From Actinopolymorpha rutila (GTDB lineage Bacteria > Actinomycetota > Actinomycetes > Propionibacteriales > Actinopolymorphaceae), in the NCBI RefSeq assembly GCF_013407855.1, contig NZ_JACBZH010000001.1, positions 1,736,001 to 1,800,000 of the forward strand: a stretch of DNA of 64,000 nucleotides, written 5' to 3'. Made by a program: the position numbers and the translations under genes. The notes under the pieces are model-generated. The model searched no databases and was not told the origin of the DNA. It saw only the letters and a list, made by a program, of their open reading frames with translations. Numbering within the stretch: position 1 is the first letter of the stretch; every line of letters begins with the position of its first letter. Shown piece after piece: positions 47,504 through 56,865 of this stretch.

Positions 47504-50018
47504 CGCGGAAACCGGCACGCAGAAGGTCACCGTGCCCGCCATGGGACTCGTCGTCCTGGTCGGCGTCTCCGGCAGCGGGAAGTCCACCTTCGCCCGTACC
47601 CACTTCAAGCCCACGGAGGTCCTCTCCAGCGACTTCTGCCGTGGTCTGGTGGCCGACGACGAGAACGAGCAGTCGGCCACCCCGGACGCCTTCGACGTAC
47701 TCCACTACATCGTCGGCACCCGGCTGCGCCGCGGCCTGCTCACCGTCGTCGACGCCACCAACGTCCAGCAGGCGGCGCGCGCGGGGCTGATCAAACTCGC
47801 GAAGAGCCACGACGTGCTGGTCGACGCGATCGTCCTGGACGTCCCCGAGCGGGTCGCGATCGAGCGGAACAGGCAGCGGCCCGACCGCACCTTCGGCAGT
47901 CACGTCGTCTCCCGCCAGCACCGTGACCTCAAACGGTCGCTCCGGCGACTGAACAGGGAGGGTTTCCGCCGCGTCCACGTACTCCTCGGTGCCGACCAGA
48001 TCGGCAGAGTCGAGATAGTCCGGGAGCGTCCGTGGAACGACCGAAAGGAAGTCCACGGCCCGTTCGACCTCATCGGCGACGTCCACGGCTGCGCCTGCGA
48101 GCTGCGTACCCTGCTCACCGAACTGGGCTGGAAGCTCGAGTACGACGGCACCGCGGCCGTCGGCGCCACGCACCCCGAGGGCCGGCAGGCCGTCTTCGTC
48201 GGCGATCTCGTCGACCGTGGCCCGGACACACCCGGCGTACTCCGCCTCGTGATGGGCATGGTCGCGTCCGGCAACGCCCTCTGCGTTTCCGGCAACCACG
48301 AGGCCAAGCTCGTACGTGCCCTCAGGGGCGCCAAGGTGACCGTCTCCCACGGCCTGGCCGAGTCGCTCAGCCAGCTGGAGAGCGAACCGGAGGAGTTCCG
48401 TGCCCAGGCGTACCGGTTCATGGACGGCCTCATCAGCCACTACGTCCTCGACGACGGAAAGCTGGTCGTCGCGCACGCCGGGCTGAAGGAGTCCTACCAC
48501 GGACGTTCGTCCGGCCGGGTGCGTTCGTTCGCGTTGTACGGCGACACGACCGGCGAGACCGACGAGTACGGCCTGCCCGTCCGTTACCCGTGGGCACAGG
48601 AGTACCGCGGCCAGGCGATCGTCGTCTACGGCCACACCCCGGTCCCGAAGGCGGAGTGGATCAACAACACCATCTGCCTGGACACCGGAGTCGTCTTCGG
48701 TGGGGCGCTCACCGCGCTGCGCTACCCCGAGCGCGGGATCGTCTCGGTCCCGGCCGAACAGCAGTGGTACGAGCCGGTCCGTCCCCTCGTTCCGTCCGCG
48801 GCGGACCGGGAGCCCTCGGTCCTTCGGATCGGCGACGTCGCCGGCACCCGCTGGCTGGAGACCACCCACGCCGGCAAGGTCAAGATCCCGGAGGAGAACG
48901 CCGCGGCCGCGCTGGAGATCATGAGCCGCTTCGCGGTCGACCCGCGGTGGCTGATCTACCTGCCGCCCACCATGTCACCGGTCGCGACCTCTAAGGCGGA
49001 CGGATTCCTGGAGCGCCCTGAGCAGGCCTTCGAGGAGTACGCCGGCTGGGGCGTCTCGCGCGTGGTGTGCGAGGAGAAGCACATGGGCTCGCGCGCCATC
49101 GCGGTCATCGCCAAGGATGCCGACGCCGCCGAGCGACGCTTCGGTGTCGGGGACGGCACCACCGGAGTGGTCCACACCCGCACCGGCCGGCCGTTCTTCG
49201 CCGACACCGCCGAACTCGTCGACCGGCTGCGCCGCGCGGCCGACCCGTTGTTCGAGTCGCTGGACACCGACTGGCTCGCCCTCGACTGCGAGCTCCTGCC
49301 CTGGTCGGCCAAGGCCGTCGATCTCATCAAGGCGCAGTACGCGTCGGTGGGCGCGGCTGCCCGCAGCGCGCTGCCCGAGGCACTCGCCGTGCTGGAGCAG
49401 GCCGCGACGCGCGGGCTCGACGTCGGCGGCCTCCTCGACAGGTCGCGGCGGCGACTGGAGAACGCCGGGGCGTTCCGGGACGCCTACGCCGCCTACGTCC
49501 GGCCCACCGACGGGCTGGAGGGCGTGACTCTCGCGCCGTTCCAGATCCTCGCCTGCGAGGGCCGCGCGCTCGCGCTCACCGAGTCGCACGAGTGGCACCT
49601 CGCCGAGCTCGCGAAGCTGGAAGGCGACCTGATCACGCCGACGCGGCACCGGTTCGTCGACCTCGCCTCGCCGGACGAACGCGATGCGGCCACCCAGTGG
49701 TGGCTCGACCTCACCGCCGACGGGGGAGAGGGCATGGTGGTCAAGCCCGCGCACCTGGTGGAGGGGCGGGTCCAGCCCGGCATCAAGGTGCGTGGCCGGG
49801 AGTACCTCCGGATCATCTACGGCCCCGACTACACCGACTCCCTCGATGTGCTCCGGGAACGCCACCTGGGGAAGAAGCGCCAGCTCGCCCAGCGTGAGCA
49901 CGGACTGGGGCTGGAGGCACTGACCGCCTTCGTCGGCCACGAGCCCCTCTGGAAGGTGCACCAGTCGGTCTTCGCGGTCCTCGCACTGGAGTCCGAGCCG
50001 GTCGATCCGCGGCTGTGA
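47496..50018 (+). CDS. pnkp: Pnkp: polynucleotide kinase-phosphatase with C-terminal ligase domain
   Basis: An 840-residue RNA end-healing and sealing enzyme. The N-terminal kinase P-loop is G-V-S-G-S-G-K-S (23-30). The middle metallophosphoesterase has D-L-I-G-D-V-H-G-C, F-V-G-D-L-V-D-R-G-P-D and V-S-G-N-H-E-A-K, which remove 3'/2',3'-cyclic phosphates. The C-terminal adenylyltransferase domain has E-E-K-H-M-G-S-R-A with Lys528 as the adenylation nucleophile. In known cases ligation needs Hen1, whose gene overlaps directly upstream. The pair repairs ribotoxin-cut RNA such as tRNA. Strong AAGGAGGG upstream. Confidence 0.95.
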   Translation: MTDAETGTQKVTVPAMGLVVLVGVSGSGKSTFARTHFKPTEVLSSDFCRGLVADDENEQSATPDAFDVLHYIVGTRLRRGLLTVVDATNVQQAARAGLIKLAKSHDVLVDAIVLDVPERVAIERNRQRPDRTFGSHVVSRQHRDLKRSLRRLNREGFRRVHVLLGADQIGRVEIVRERPWNDRKEVHGPFDLIGDVHGCACELRTLLTELGWKLEYDGTAAVGATHPEGRQAVFVGDLVDRGPDTPGVLRLVMGMVASGNALCVSGNHEAKLVRALRGAKVTVSHGLAESLSQLESEPEEFRAQAYRFMDGLISHYVLDDGKLVVAHAGLKESYHGRSSGRVRSFALYGDTTGETDEYGLPVRYPWAQEYRGQAIVVYGHTPVPKAEWINNTICLDTGVVFGGALTALRYPERGIVSVPAEQQWYEPVRPLVPSAADREPSVLRIGDVAGTRWLETTHAGKVKIPEENAAAALEIMSRFAVDPRWLIYLPPTMSPVATSKADGFLERPEQAFEEYAGWGVSRVVCEEKHMGSRAIAVIAKDADAAERRFGVGDGTTGVVHTRTGRPFFADTAELVDRLRRAADPLFESLDTDWLALDCELLPWSAKAVDLIKAQYASVGAAARSALPEALAVLEQAATRGLDVGGLLDRSRRRLENAGAFRDAYAAYVRPTDGLEGVTLAPFQILACEGRALALTESHEWHLAELAKLEGDLITPTRHRFVDLASPDERDAATQWWLDLTADGGEGMVVKPAHLVEGRVQPGIKVRGREYLRIIYGPDYTDSLDVLRERHLGKKRQLAQREHGLGLEALTAFVGHEPLWKVHQSVFAVLALESEPVDPRL

Positions 50019-50151
50019 CGGTCCGCCGTTCAAGGGTGCGGATCAGGCCGCCCACTGCGTACCCGACGCCCTCCTGGGCTGGTCGGCAGCCCGCAGCCGG
50101 ACGATACTCACGGTCAGCCGGGCCAGGAGCTTCGGCAGCGGGGGGAGACGC

Positions 50152-50781
50152 ATGGCGACAGCTACGGAGGTCTCGGCGTCGGCGAGTACGACCGGCAGGC
50201 GGCGCTGGCGGCGGGTGTGGCCGTTCGTGGCGGTGCTGCTGGCAGCAGCGGCGATGGCTGCGGGCTGGTTCGCGTACTCCTTGTCGTACGCGCCCCTGCA
50301 CATCGACACCTACGCCGGCACGAAGAGTCGTTCGGTCACCCTGGAGTCCGACGACTGGGGCGCGTCGCGGTTGGTGCTGCATGGGCACCGGGGGCAACGC
50401 GGCCAGGTCGCCTACCTGCTGAGAAACGACGGCCGGCACACGGTGCGACTGTCGGGACTGGCGCCCTACGACGGCGACCAACTCCGCGCGGCAGGCTGGA
50501 CGCCGTTCCTGACCGCGAACCGAGTGGGCGGCGGGCTTCCGAGCGACCTGCGGAACTTCCCCGTCACGATTCCGCCCGGCAAGGCGATCCATCTGTGGAT
50601 CACCGCCGTCAGGCCGAAGTGCGGGCCGGGCACGACGACCACGGTCTGGTCGGTCCGGCTGCGCTGGTCGGCTCTCGGAGTCGAGCACCGCGACGACATC
50701 CCGCTCGGTCTCGTGGACGACCGGTCCGGCACCTACGAGCAGACCGTCATCCCGATCCAGCTCTGCGGCCCGAGGTCCTGA
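50152..50781 (+). CDS. Membrane-anchored extracytoplasmic protein, unknown
   Basis: A 209-residue protein: short cytoplasmic Arg-rich start, one transmembrane anchor (F-V-A-V-L-L-A-A-A-A-M-A-A-G-W-F-A-Y), and an extracellular domain of about 160 residues with two late Cys (P-K-C-G-P-G ... I-Q-L-C-G-P) that could form a disulfide. The domain reads like an immunoglobulin-type beta sandwich (V-A-Y-L-L-R-N-D-G-R-H-T-V-R-L). The ATG follows GGGGGGAGA. It is 133 bp after pnkp on the same strand; no link to RNA repair is evident. Confidence 0.7.
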   Translation: MATATEVSASASTTGRRRWRRVWPFVAVLLAAAAMAAGWFAYSLSYAPLHIDTYAGTKSRSVTLESDDWGASRLVLHGHRGQRGQVAYLLRNDGRHTVRLSGLAPYDGDQLRAAGWTPFLTANRVGGGLPSDLRNFPVTIPPGKAIHLWITAVRPKCGPGTTTTVWSVRLRWSALGVEHRDDIPLGLVDDRSGTYEQTVIPIQLCGPRS

Positions 50782-50806
50782 ACGACGGGCTTGGTGAACG
50801 ACGGAA

Positions 50807-51328
50807 TCAGGCCAGGCGGAACGCCAGCTCGGTCTCCCACTTCGCCGGGTCGGGTTCCTCGGCCGGGTTGGTGTGCCAGATCTCCAGCCGCGATCCCCAG
50901 CGGTCGCCGCGTTCGGTCTTCTCGACGTCGAACACGAGGTCCCGGTCGGCGGCCCACGCCAGCAGCCTGGCGGTGACCTCGACGAGCTGGTCCGGGTGGC
51001 CGACGTGCGTCAGTGTGACGTACTTCCCGGCCGGGAGTACGCCGGCGCGGATCGGTCCGCTGTCGGTGACCGGATCGTCGGTGACCGGAGCGGCCACCGG
51101 GACGCCGACCTCGACCTCGAGCTCGCGTTCCATGTCGATGACGTGGTAGCGGAAGAACGGTGCCGACGCCGGCGCGACGCCGCGTTCTGCCAGCCGGGCG
51201 AAGATCTCCGGCATCCGGTCGGCGATCTCGTTCATGGTGTTCATCGTGACCCGCGAGGTGATTCCGGCGTAGGGCTGCTCGGGACGCTCGACCACGCGCG
51301 GATCGGCCCCGTTCGTCGGTGCGCTCAT
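50807..51328 (-). CDS. GyrI-like effector-binding domain protein
   Basis: A 173-residue protein with the Rob/SbmC (GyrI-like) fold pattern: [15 protein letters not shown] at the start, P-F-F-R-Y-H-V-I-D in the first repeat, and [15 protein letters not shown] in the second. Such stand-alone domains bind small hydrophobic molecules. No DNA-binding part. It lies on the minus strand between two plus-strand genes. Confidence 0.82.
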   Translation of the reverse strand: MSAPTNGADPRVVERPEQPYAGITSRVTMNTMNEIADRMPEIFARLAERGVAPASAPFFRYHVIDMERELEVEVGVPVAAPVTDDPVTDSGPIRAGVLPAGKYVTLTHVGHPDQLVEVTARLLAWAADRDLVFDVEKTERGDRWGSRLEIWHTNPAEEPDPAKWETELAFRLA

Positions 51329-51484
51329 GAGGGGAAAGACCGGTCGCGCACCGGAAACTCATCGGTAAACGTCGCGGTCGCCGTCGCGACCGGTTCACGA
51401 CGTCAGCGCGATTTCCGGGACTCCGCGCCCGGTCGGGTCCGGAAATCGCGGGCGGGCCGGGCCGGACTGGGGCAGGCTCGGCGG

Positions 51485-52669
51485 ATGGTCACGGTCCTGC
51501 TGGACGACATCGGTCTGCTCGTCACGAACGACCCGGAACGCGACGATGCCCTCGGTGAGCTGCGGAACGCCGCGGTCCTCGTGGAGGGCCGTGTCGTCCG
51601 CTGGGTCGGGCCGGCCACGTCGGCGCCGGTCGCGGACAGCCGGATCGGGTGCGGCGGCCGGGCGGTGCTGCCCGGCTTCGTGGACAGCCACGCCCATCTG
51701 GTGTTCGCGGGTGAGCGGGCGGAGGAGTTCACCGCCCGGATGAGCGGCCGCCCCTACGACGCGGGCGGGATCGGTGCCACGGTGCGTGAAACGAGGGCGG
51801 CGCCGGACGAGGTGCTGCACGCCCGGGCCGGCACGCTGGTCGCGGAGATGCTCGCGGGCGGCACGACCACGGTCGAGATCAAGAGCGGGTACGGCCTGAC
51901 GGTGCGCGACGAGGCCCGGTCGCTCGCGGTGGCCGCCTCCCTCACCACCGAGACCACCTACCTCGGCGCGCACGTCGTACCACCGGAGTACGCCGGTCGC
52001 CGCGACGACTACGTCGACCTCGTACGCGGCGACATGCTGGCAGCCTGCGCGCCGACGGCCCGGTGGGTGGACGTCTTCTGCGACCGGGGCGCGTTCGACG
52101 CCGACGAGTCCCGCGCGGTGCTCACCGCCGGCATCACGGCCGGGCTGTCGCCCAGGTTGCACGCCAACCAGCTCGGCCCCGGTCCCGGCGTACGGCTGGG
52201 GGTCGATCTCGGCGCCGCCTCGGTGGACCACTGCACGCACCTGTCCGAGGAGGACGTGGCCGCGCTGGCCGGTTCGGCGACGGTGGCGACGTTGCTGCCC
52301 GGCGCGGAGTTCTCCACCCGCTCGCCCTACCCGGACGCGCGCCGGCTACTGGACGCGGGAGCGACCGTGGCGCTGGCCACCGACTGCAACCCGGGCTCGT
52401 CGTACACCTCGAGCATGGCGTTCTGCGTCGCGCTCGCCGTCCGGGAGATGGGGATGACGCCGGCGGAGGCGGTGTGGGCGGCGACGGCCGGCGGTGCCCG
52501 GGCCCTGCGCCGCGACGACGTGGGCGTGCTGCGGCCCGGTGCACGGGCGGACCTGACGGTGCTCGACGCCCCGTCGTACGTGCATCTCGCCTACCGTCCG
52601 GGCGTTCCGCTGGTACGCGAGGTGTGGAAGGACGGCCGGCCGGTCTCGGGTCACGCGTGGCCGAGATAG
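51485..52669 (+). CDS. hutI: Imidazolonepropionase
   Basis: A 394-residue amidohydrolase of histidine degradation (imidazolone-5-propanoate to N-formimino-L-glutamate). Visible: [17 protein letters not shown] (metal H-x-H), [11 protein letters not shown], the later metal His in L-G-A-H-V-V-P-P and L-H-A-N-Q-L, and A-T-D-C-N-P-G-S-S (metal Asp). The ATG at 51485 gives the standard length. No hutH, hutU or hutG is next to it here. The last 19 bp overlap the end of the convergent PfkB kinase gene. Confidence 0.92.
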   Translation: MVTVLLDDIGLLVTNDPERDDALGELRNAAVLVEGRVVRWVGPATSAPVADSRIGCGGRAVLPGFVDSHAHLVFAGERAEEFTARMSGRPYDAGGIGATVRETRAAPDEVLHARAGTLVAEMLAGGTTTVEIKSGYGLTVRDEARSLAVAASLTTETTYLGAHVVPPEYAGRRDDYVDLVRGDMLAACAPTARWVDVFCDRGAFDADESRAVLTAGITAGLSPRLHANQLGPGPGVRLGVDLGAASVDHCTHLSEEDVAALAGSATVATLLPGAEFSTRSPYPDARRLLDAGATVALATDCNPGSSYTSSMAFCVALAVREMGMTPAEAVWAATAGGARALRRDDVGVLRPGARADLTVLDAPSYVHLAYRPGVPLVREVWKDGRPVSGHAWPR

Positions 52670-53577
52670 CCCTCGCCGAGCCGGGAGGACTCCTTGTCCA
52701 GCAGCGGGCTCAGGTGCACGGTCGTGAGCGCGCGGACGGCCTGCTGCGCCCCTGCGCGCAACGCCTGCGGCGTGCTGGAGCCGGACAGGTGCGCGTGCAG
52801 GAAGCCGGCCATGAACGCGTCCCCCGCGCCGTTGGTGTCCACCACCTCGGCCACCGGAGCGGCCGGCACCCGGTGCACCTCGTGGCGGTCGTCGACGGCC
52901 ACCGCGCCCTGCGCGCCGAGTGTGCACACCGCGAGGTCCGCTCCGTCCGCGACCAGGGTGTGCATGAACGCGAACGGGTCGTCCAGCCCGTCGGCGTTCA
53001 TGAAGACGTACGACGCGGCGTCGATGAACGGCCGGTGGAACTCGCTGCTGCCGTCGTAGTCGTGGAGGTCGGTCCAGATCGGCACCCCGGTCTGGCGTAC
53101 GCCGTCGATCAGGTCCCGGGAGTGCTCGGACAGGTCGAGGACGACCGCGCGGGCGCCGGCCAGCTGTTCTCGCAGGCCGGGATCGGGGCAGCCGCCGTCG
53201 GGCAGACCTCTGTCCGGAACCTCCGGCACGTCGAGGTAGATCGACAGCCGGCCACCGTGGGGGTCCATGAGATTCAGATGCCGCTCACTGGCGCCGGGCA
53301 CCCGGCACACCCGCAGGGGGACGTCGGCCGCGGTCAGTGCGGCCCGGATGCGTTCGGCATGGACGTCACCACCGAGCACGGTGTGCAGCGTCACCGACCG
53401 GCCGAGGTCTACCAGGTGCAGCGCCTTGCCGGCCGAGGTGCCACCCACCGTCTCGACGTCGCCGTCGGCGAGCACCATGTGCGGGCGCGGCGCGGGGAGT
53501 TCGGCCACCCGCACGACGTGGTTCCACGAGGCCGGCCCGCACACGACGACGTCTGAGCCAGGACGATCGGAGTGCAT
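52651..53577 (-). CDS. PfkB-family carbohydrate kinase
   Basis: A 308-residue ribokinase-like kinase. [16 protein letters not shown] is the first PfkB region, and [15 protein letters not shown] is signature 2 with the catalytic Asp (D-T-N-G-A-G-D). The sugar or nucleoside is unknown. There are two possible starts: the ATG at 53577 used here, and an in-frame ATG at 53619 created by a 23-bp direct repeat that copies the beginning of the gene (M-H-S-D-R-P-G twice). Neither has a clear ribosome-binding site. It follows the CBS gene on the same strand, separated by 22 or 64 bp depending on the start. Confidence 0.85.
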   Translation of the reverse strand: MHSDRPGSDVVVCGPASWNHVVRVAELPAPRPHMVLADGDVETVGGTSAGKALHLVDLGRSVTLHTVLGGDVHAERIRAALTAADVPLRVCRVPGASERHLNLMDPHGGRLSIYLDVPEVPDRGLPDGGCPDPGLREQLAGARAVVLDLSEHSRDLIDGVRQTGVPIWTDLHDYDGSSEFHRPFIDAASYVFMNADGLDDPFAFMHTLVADGADLAVCTLGAQGAVAVDDRHEVHRVPAAPVAEVVDTNGAGDAFMAGFLHAHLSGSSTPQALRAGAQQAVRALTTVHLSPLLDKESSRLGEGYLGHA

Positions 53578-53622
53578 GGGCGCATGGTGGTCACGCGGCC
53601 CAGGACGATCGGAATGCATGGG
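53558..53622 (-). repeat. 23-bp direct repeat duplicating the kinase start codon
   Basis: Copies at 53558-53580 and 53600-53622 differ at one base and lie 42 bp apart, keeping the frame. Each contains an ATG and encodes M-H-S-D-R-P-G, so the duplication creates a second start of translation. Confidence 0.9.
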
Positions 53623-53641
53623 GCCGATGATGGCCCGGCGG

Positions 53642-54070
53642 TCAGGCCTGGGCGATGTAGTTCTCCAGCTGCTCGCGTTCGAACTCCAGCTCACCGATCC
53701 GGGTCTTCACCACGTCACCGATGCTGACCAGTCCGGCGAGCCTGCCGTCGACGACGACCGGGACGTGGCGTATGCGCTGCTCGGTCATCAGGCGCATCAG
53801 GGAGTCCACGGTGGCGTGTGGCGCGCAGGTGTGCACCTGGCTGGTCATGATCGTGGACACCGGCTGGTCCAGGAGCCGGGACGGGTCGGCGAGATGGCGA
53901 ACGATGTCGCGCTCGGAGACGATCCCGGTGATCGTGGCGCCGTCCTCGCTGACCACGACGGCGCCGATGTTGGCGCTGTCCAGGAGTTGGAGGAGGTCGC
54001 GTACGGGGGCGTCCGGTCTGATCGTCACGACCTTGGGGCCCTTGCCGCGCAGCACGTCGCTGATCCGCAT
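53642..54070 (-). CDS. CBS-domain-pair protein
   Basis: A 142-residue protein consisting of two CBS motifs (Bateman module): V-V-T-I-R-P-D-A-P-V-R-D-L-L ... I-T-G-I-V-S-E-R-D-I-V and H-T-C-A-P-H-A-T-V-D-S-L-M ... L-A-G-L-V-S-I-G-D-V-V. Such stand-alone modules bind adenine nucleotides or SAM and often regulate other proteins. ATG at 54070 follows GAAGGGAG; longer in-frame extension upstream is not conserved-looking. Likely co-transcribed with the PfkB kinase gene. Confidence 0.9.
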   Translation of the reverse strand: MRISDVLRGKGPKVVTIRPDAPVRDLLQLLDSANIGAVVVSEDGATITGIVSERDIVRHLADPSRLLDQPVSTIMTSQVHTCAPHATVDSLMRLMTEQRIRHVPVVVDGRLAGLVSIGDVVKTRIGELEFEREQLENYIAQA

Positions 54071-54321
54071 CACCGGCTCCCTTCGCACCCTGCCGGGCCG
54101 ACCCGCGACCGGCACCGGCCAACTTTCCGTGCTGCGCACGCTAGCCCGGACCGGGCCGTAGAGGAATCCCCCGCGGTGGCGTATGCGCGTAATTTCCGCG
54201 AAGTCCGCCGATCCGCCCGGGGGGAGTGCTCGCCACCGACACCGGCGAGTGCGGCTTGGCGGTCACCCGATCATCGCCGAGGTGATCGCGGGGCCGGCGA
54301 CCAGGTGCGGTGATCGCCGGG

Positions 54322-55116
54322 TCAGTCCTTCGGGTCGCCGATCAGGCCGAGGACCTCGTCGTGCAGCAGGCCGTTGGTGGCGAGCGCGTTGCCGCCGTAC
54401 GGGCCGGGGGTGCCGTCCAGGGAGGTGAACCGTCCGCCGGCCTCGTCCACGATGACACTCAACGCGGCCATGTCGTGCAGTTCGAGCTCGGGTTCGCAGG
54501 CGATGTCGACGCTGCCCTCCGCCACCAGCATGTACGACCAGAAGTCGCCGAACGCTCGGGTGCGTCCGCAGGTTTCCAGCAGTCGCCCGAACCCGGCGCC
54601 GCGTCCCTCGGTGATCCACTCGCCGGGACCGGAGTACGACAGGAAGGCCTCGGGCAGCGTGGCCACCTTCGACACCTGGCACTGCTGGGCCAGCCGCAGG
54701 CTGCGCCCGGCGTGCGCACCGTCGCCCTTCGACGCCCACCAGCGTCGGCCGAGCGCGGGGGCCGACACCACTCCGACGGTGACCTCCTCCTCGACGGCGA
54801 GCGCGATCAGGGTGGCCCACACCGGCACGCCGCGTACGTAGTTGGCGGTGCCGTCGATCGGGTCGACGATCCAGCGGCGGGCACTCCAGCCGGTGCGGCC
54901 CATCTCCTCGCCCTGGATGCTGTCGCGCGGGCGGGCCCGGCCGAGAGTGCGGCGGACGGCCTCCTCGACTGCGGTGTCGGCCTCGCTCACCGGTGTCTCG
55001 TCGGCCTTCGTCGACACCTGCAGGTCCAGCGCACGGAAGCGGCTCATCGTGAGCGCGTCTGCGTCGTCGGCGATCATGTGGGCGAGCCGCAGATCTTCGG
55101 TGTGCGTCGAGGCCAT
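54322..55116 (-). CDS. hisN: Inositol-monophosphatase-family phosphatase, histidinol-phosphatase (HisN)-like
   Basis: A 264-residue Mg-dependent phosphatase. Motifs: G-E-E-M-G (metal Glu), W-I-V-D-P-I-D-G-T-A-N-Y (DPxDGT) and W-S-Y-M-L-V-A ... E-L-E-L-H-D-M-A-A (C-terminal D of W-D-x-A replaced by H-D-M-A-A). In actinobacteria this subgroup, with the early T-K-A-D-E-T-P-V-S-E-A-D, includes the histidinol-phosphatase HisN; the assignment over other inositol-phosphatase-like enzymes is by similarity of these motifs. The 250-bp gap to the CBS gene holds nothing I recognise. Confidence 0.8.
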   Translation of the reverse strand: MASTHTEDLRLAHMIADDADALTMSRFRALDLQVSTKADETPVSEADTAVEEAVRRTLGRARPRDSIQGEEMGRTGWSARRWIVDPIDGTANYVRGVPVWATLIALAVEEEVTVGVVSAPALGRRWWASKGDGAHAGRSLRLAQQCQVSKVATLPEAFLSYSGPGEWITEGRGAGFGRLLETCGRTRAFGDFWSYMLVAEGSVDIACEPELELHDMAALSVIVDEAGGRFTSLDGTPGPYGGNALATNGLLHDEVLGLIGDPKD

Positions 55117-55284
55117 GGTGCACACGGTAGTGGGCGGGCGATGATCGCACATTTCGACCCGCTGATCGAACCACCCTCCCTGCCCCCGCGTGTGGGTAGG
55201 AAACCGCCGTCGGTCACGTGGCGTCCCGCCCCGACTGTCGCCGCGCGGTGGTGACCGGTAGCAGTACGAACCCTGGAGGGTGGC

Positions 55285-55776
55285 ATGTTCGATCGGGCCT
55301 TCGGACTTCCCCTGCACGTCCTCGTCAACCACCTGGTCGTGGTGTTCGTCCCGCTGACGGTGTTCGCTGCTCTGGCGTACGCGCTGGTTCCGCGCTGGCG
55401 GTGGCTGCTGCGCTGGCCGCTGCTGGCGGGTGCGGCGATCTCCCTGGTGGCCACGTTCGTCACCGTGCGCAGCGGCTACGCGTTGTTCGACCGGTTGGGC
55501 AAGCCGGCGGAAGTGGCGGCGCACGAACACCGCGCCCAGGTGCTGCAGTGGCTGGTGCCGGCGTTCTTCTGCTGGAGCGTGGTCTCGGCCTTCGTCCTCG
55601 GCGGGCCGGGCGCGCCGAGCCCGCGCTGGGAGCTGGGCCGGCGTCGCGCCGAGGGGATCGCCCGGCCCGTCCGGGTGGTGGTGGCGGTGGTCCTCGTCGG
55701 CCTCGCGGTGGCGACCGGGATCCAGGTCGTACTCACCGGTGACGCGGGCGCCCGCGCGGTGTGGGGCCGCGGATAG
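55285..55776 (+). CDS. DUF2231-type membrane protein
   Basis: A 163-residue protein with four transmembrane helices and conserved His in the first (F-G-L-P-L-H-V-L-V-N-H-L-V-V-V-F-V-P-L) and between helices 2 and 3 (A-A-H-E-H-R-A), the DUF2231 pattern, suggestive of heme or metal binding. ATG follows TGGAGGG. It converges on rsgA, with a shared hairpin between them. Function unknown. Confidence 0.8.
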   Translation: MFDRAFGLPLHVLVNHLVVVFVPLTVFAALAYALVPRWRWLLRWPLLAGAAISLVATFVTVRSGYALFDRLGKPAEVAAHEHRAQVLQWLVPAFFCWSVVSAFVLGGPGAPSPRWELGRRRAEGIARPVRVVVAVVLVGLAVATGIQVVLTGDAGARAVWGRG

Positions 55777-55794
55777 AACGGGAAGGGAAGTGCC

Positions 55795-55817
55795 AGGGCG
55801 TGTTCGCAACACGCCCT
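55795..55817. terminator. Bidirectional hairpin between DUF2231 and rsgA
   Basis: A 10-bp perfect stem (55795-55804 / 55808-55817) with a 3-nt loop lies 18 bp after the DUF2231 stop and overlaps the rsgA stop codon; it suits both converging genes. Confidence 0.65.
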
Positions 55818-56865
55818 AATCGCCCGCGCGGAGCTCGCGGGAGTCCAGCAACCGGCGGTACGACTCCACCCGGGCGGCGTCCAGCCGGCCCTCCGCCACC
55901 GCATCGTCCAGCGCGCACTCCGGCTCGGTCCGCTGATGGGTACAGCCGCGGGGGCACTCCTCGGCCACGTCGTCCAGGTCGCCGAACGCGCCGATCAGCC
56001 GATGTGGGTCGACGTGCGCCAGCCCGAACGACCGAATGCCCGGCGTGTCCACGATCCAGCCCCCGAACGGCAACGGCAGCATCACCGCCTGCGTCGAGGT
56101 GTGCCGGCCCCGGCCGGTGACGTCGCTGACCTCGCCGGTCGCCCGGTGCGCGTCCGGGATCAGCGTGTTGACCAGCGTCGACTTGCCCACTCCGGAGTGA
56201 CCCACCAGGACGCTCACGCGGCCCGCGAGCCGCTCGCGGACCAGGTCGCCGAGCTCCTCGTCGTGCCGGGTCACCACCGAGTGGACGCCCAGCGGGCGGT
56301 AGATGTCGAGGAGATCGTCGGGTGAGGCCAGGTCGGCCTTGGTGAGGCACAGCAGCGGCTCGACGTCGGCGTCGTAGGCCGCGACCAGGCACCGGTCGAT
56401 CAGCCGTGGCCGAGGTGGTGGGTCGGCCAGCGCGGTGACGATCACCAACTGGTCGGCGTTGGCGACGATGGGGCGTTCGATCGGGTCGTCGTCGTCGGCG
56501 GTACGCCGGAGCACGGTGGCGCGCTCCTCCACCTCCACGATCCGGGCCAGCGTGCCCGGGTCGCCGGAGACGTCGCCGACCAGCCGCACCCGGTCGCCGA
56601 CGATGACGCTGGTGCGGCCGAGCGTTCGGGCCCGCATCGCGAGCACCTGGCGGGCGCCGGCATCTGCGGCAGTCCCGGCATCCCCGGTGGTCACCGCACC
56701 GGCCTCCACCCGACAGGTGTAGCGGCCGCGGTCCCGGGTCACCACCACGGCCGTGGTGGCGTCGGTGTAGTTCGGGCGCTGCTTGGTGCGCGGGCGGGTC
56801 CGCCGGGCCGGTCGGCCGTAGCTCTCGTGGTCGTCGACCTCGAACCGGCGCTGCCGCGAACTCAC
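55816..56865 (-). CDS. rsgA: Ribosome small-subunit-dependent GTPase RsgA
   Basis: A 349-residue circularly permuted GTPase that checks late 30S subunit assembly. An OB-fold start, then the permuted G motifs: L-T-K-A-D-L (G4), [11 protein letters not shown] (G1) and [10 protein letters not shown] (G3). A C-terminal zinc site follows (E-C-P-R-G-C-T-H ... C-A-L-D-D-A). GTG at 56865 overlaps the aroA stop (GTGA). The aroA-rsgA pair is conserved in actinobacteria (Rv3227-Rv3228). Confidence 0.94.
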   Translation of the reverse strand: MSSRQRRFEVDDHESYGRPARRTRPRTKQRPNYTDATTAVVVTRDRGRYTCRVEAGAVTTGDAGTAADAGARQVLAMRARTLGRTSVIVGDRVRLVGDVSGDPGTLARIVEVEERATVLRRTADDDDPIERPIVANADQLVIVTALADPPPRPRLIDRCLVAAYDADVEPLLCLTKADLASPDDLLDIYRPLGVHSVVTRHDEELGDLVRERLAGRVSVLVGHSGVGKSTLVNTLIPDAHRATGEVSDVTGRGRHTSTQAVMLPLPFGGWIVDTPGIRSFGLAHVDPHRLIGAFGDLDDVAEECPRGCTHQRTEPECALDDAVAEGRLDAARVESYRRLLDSRELRAGD

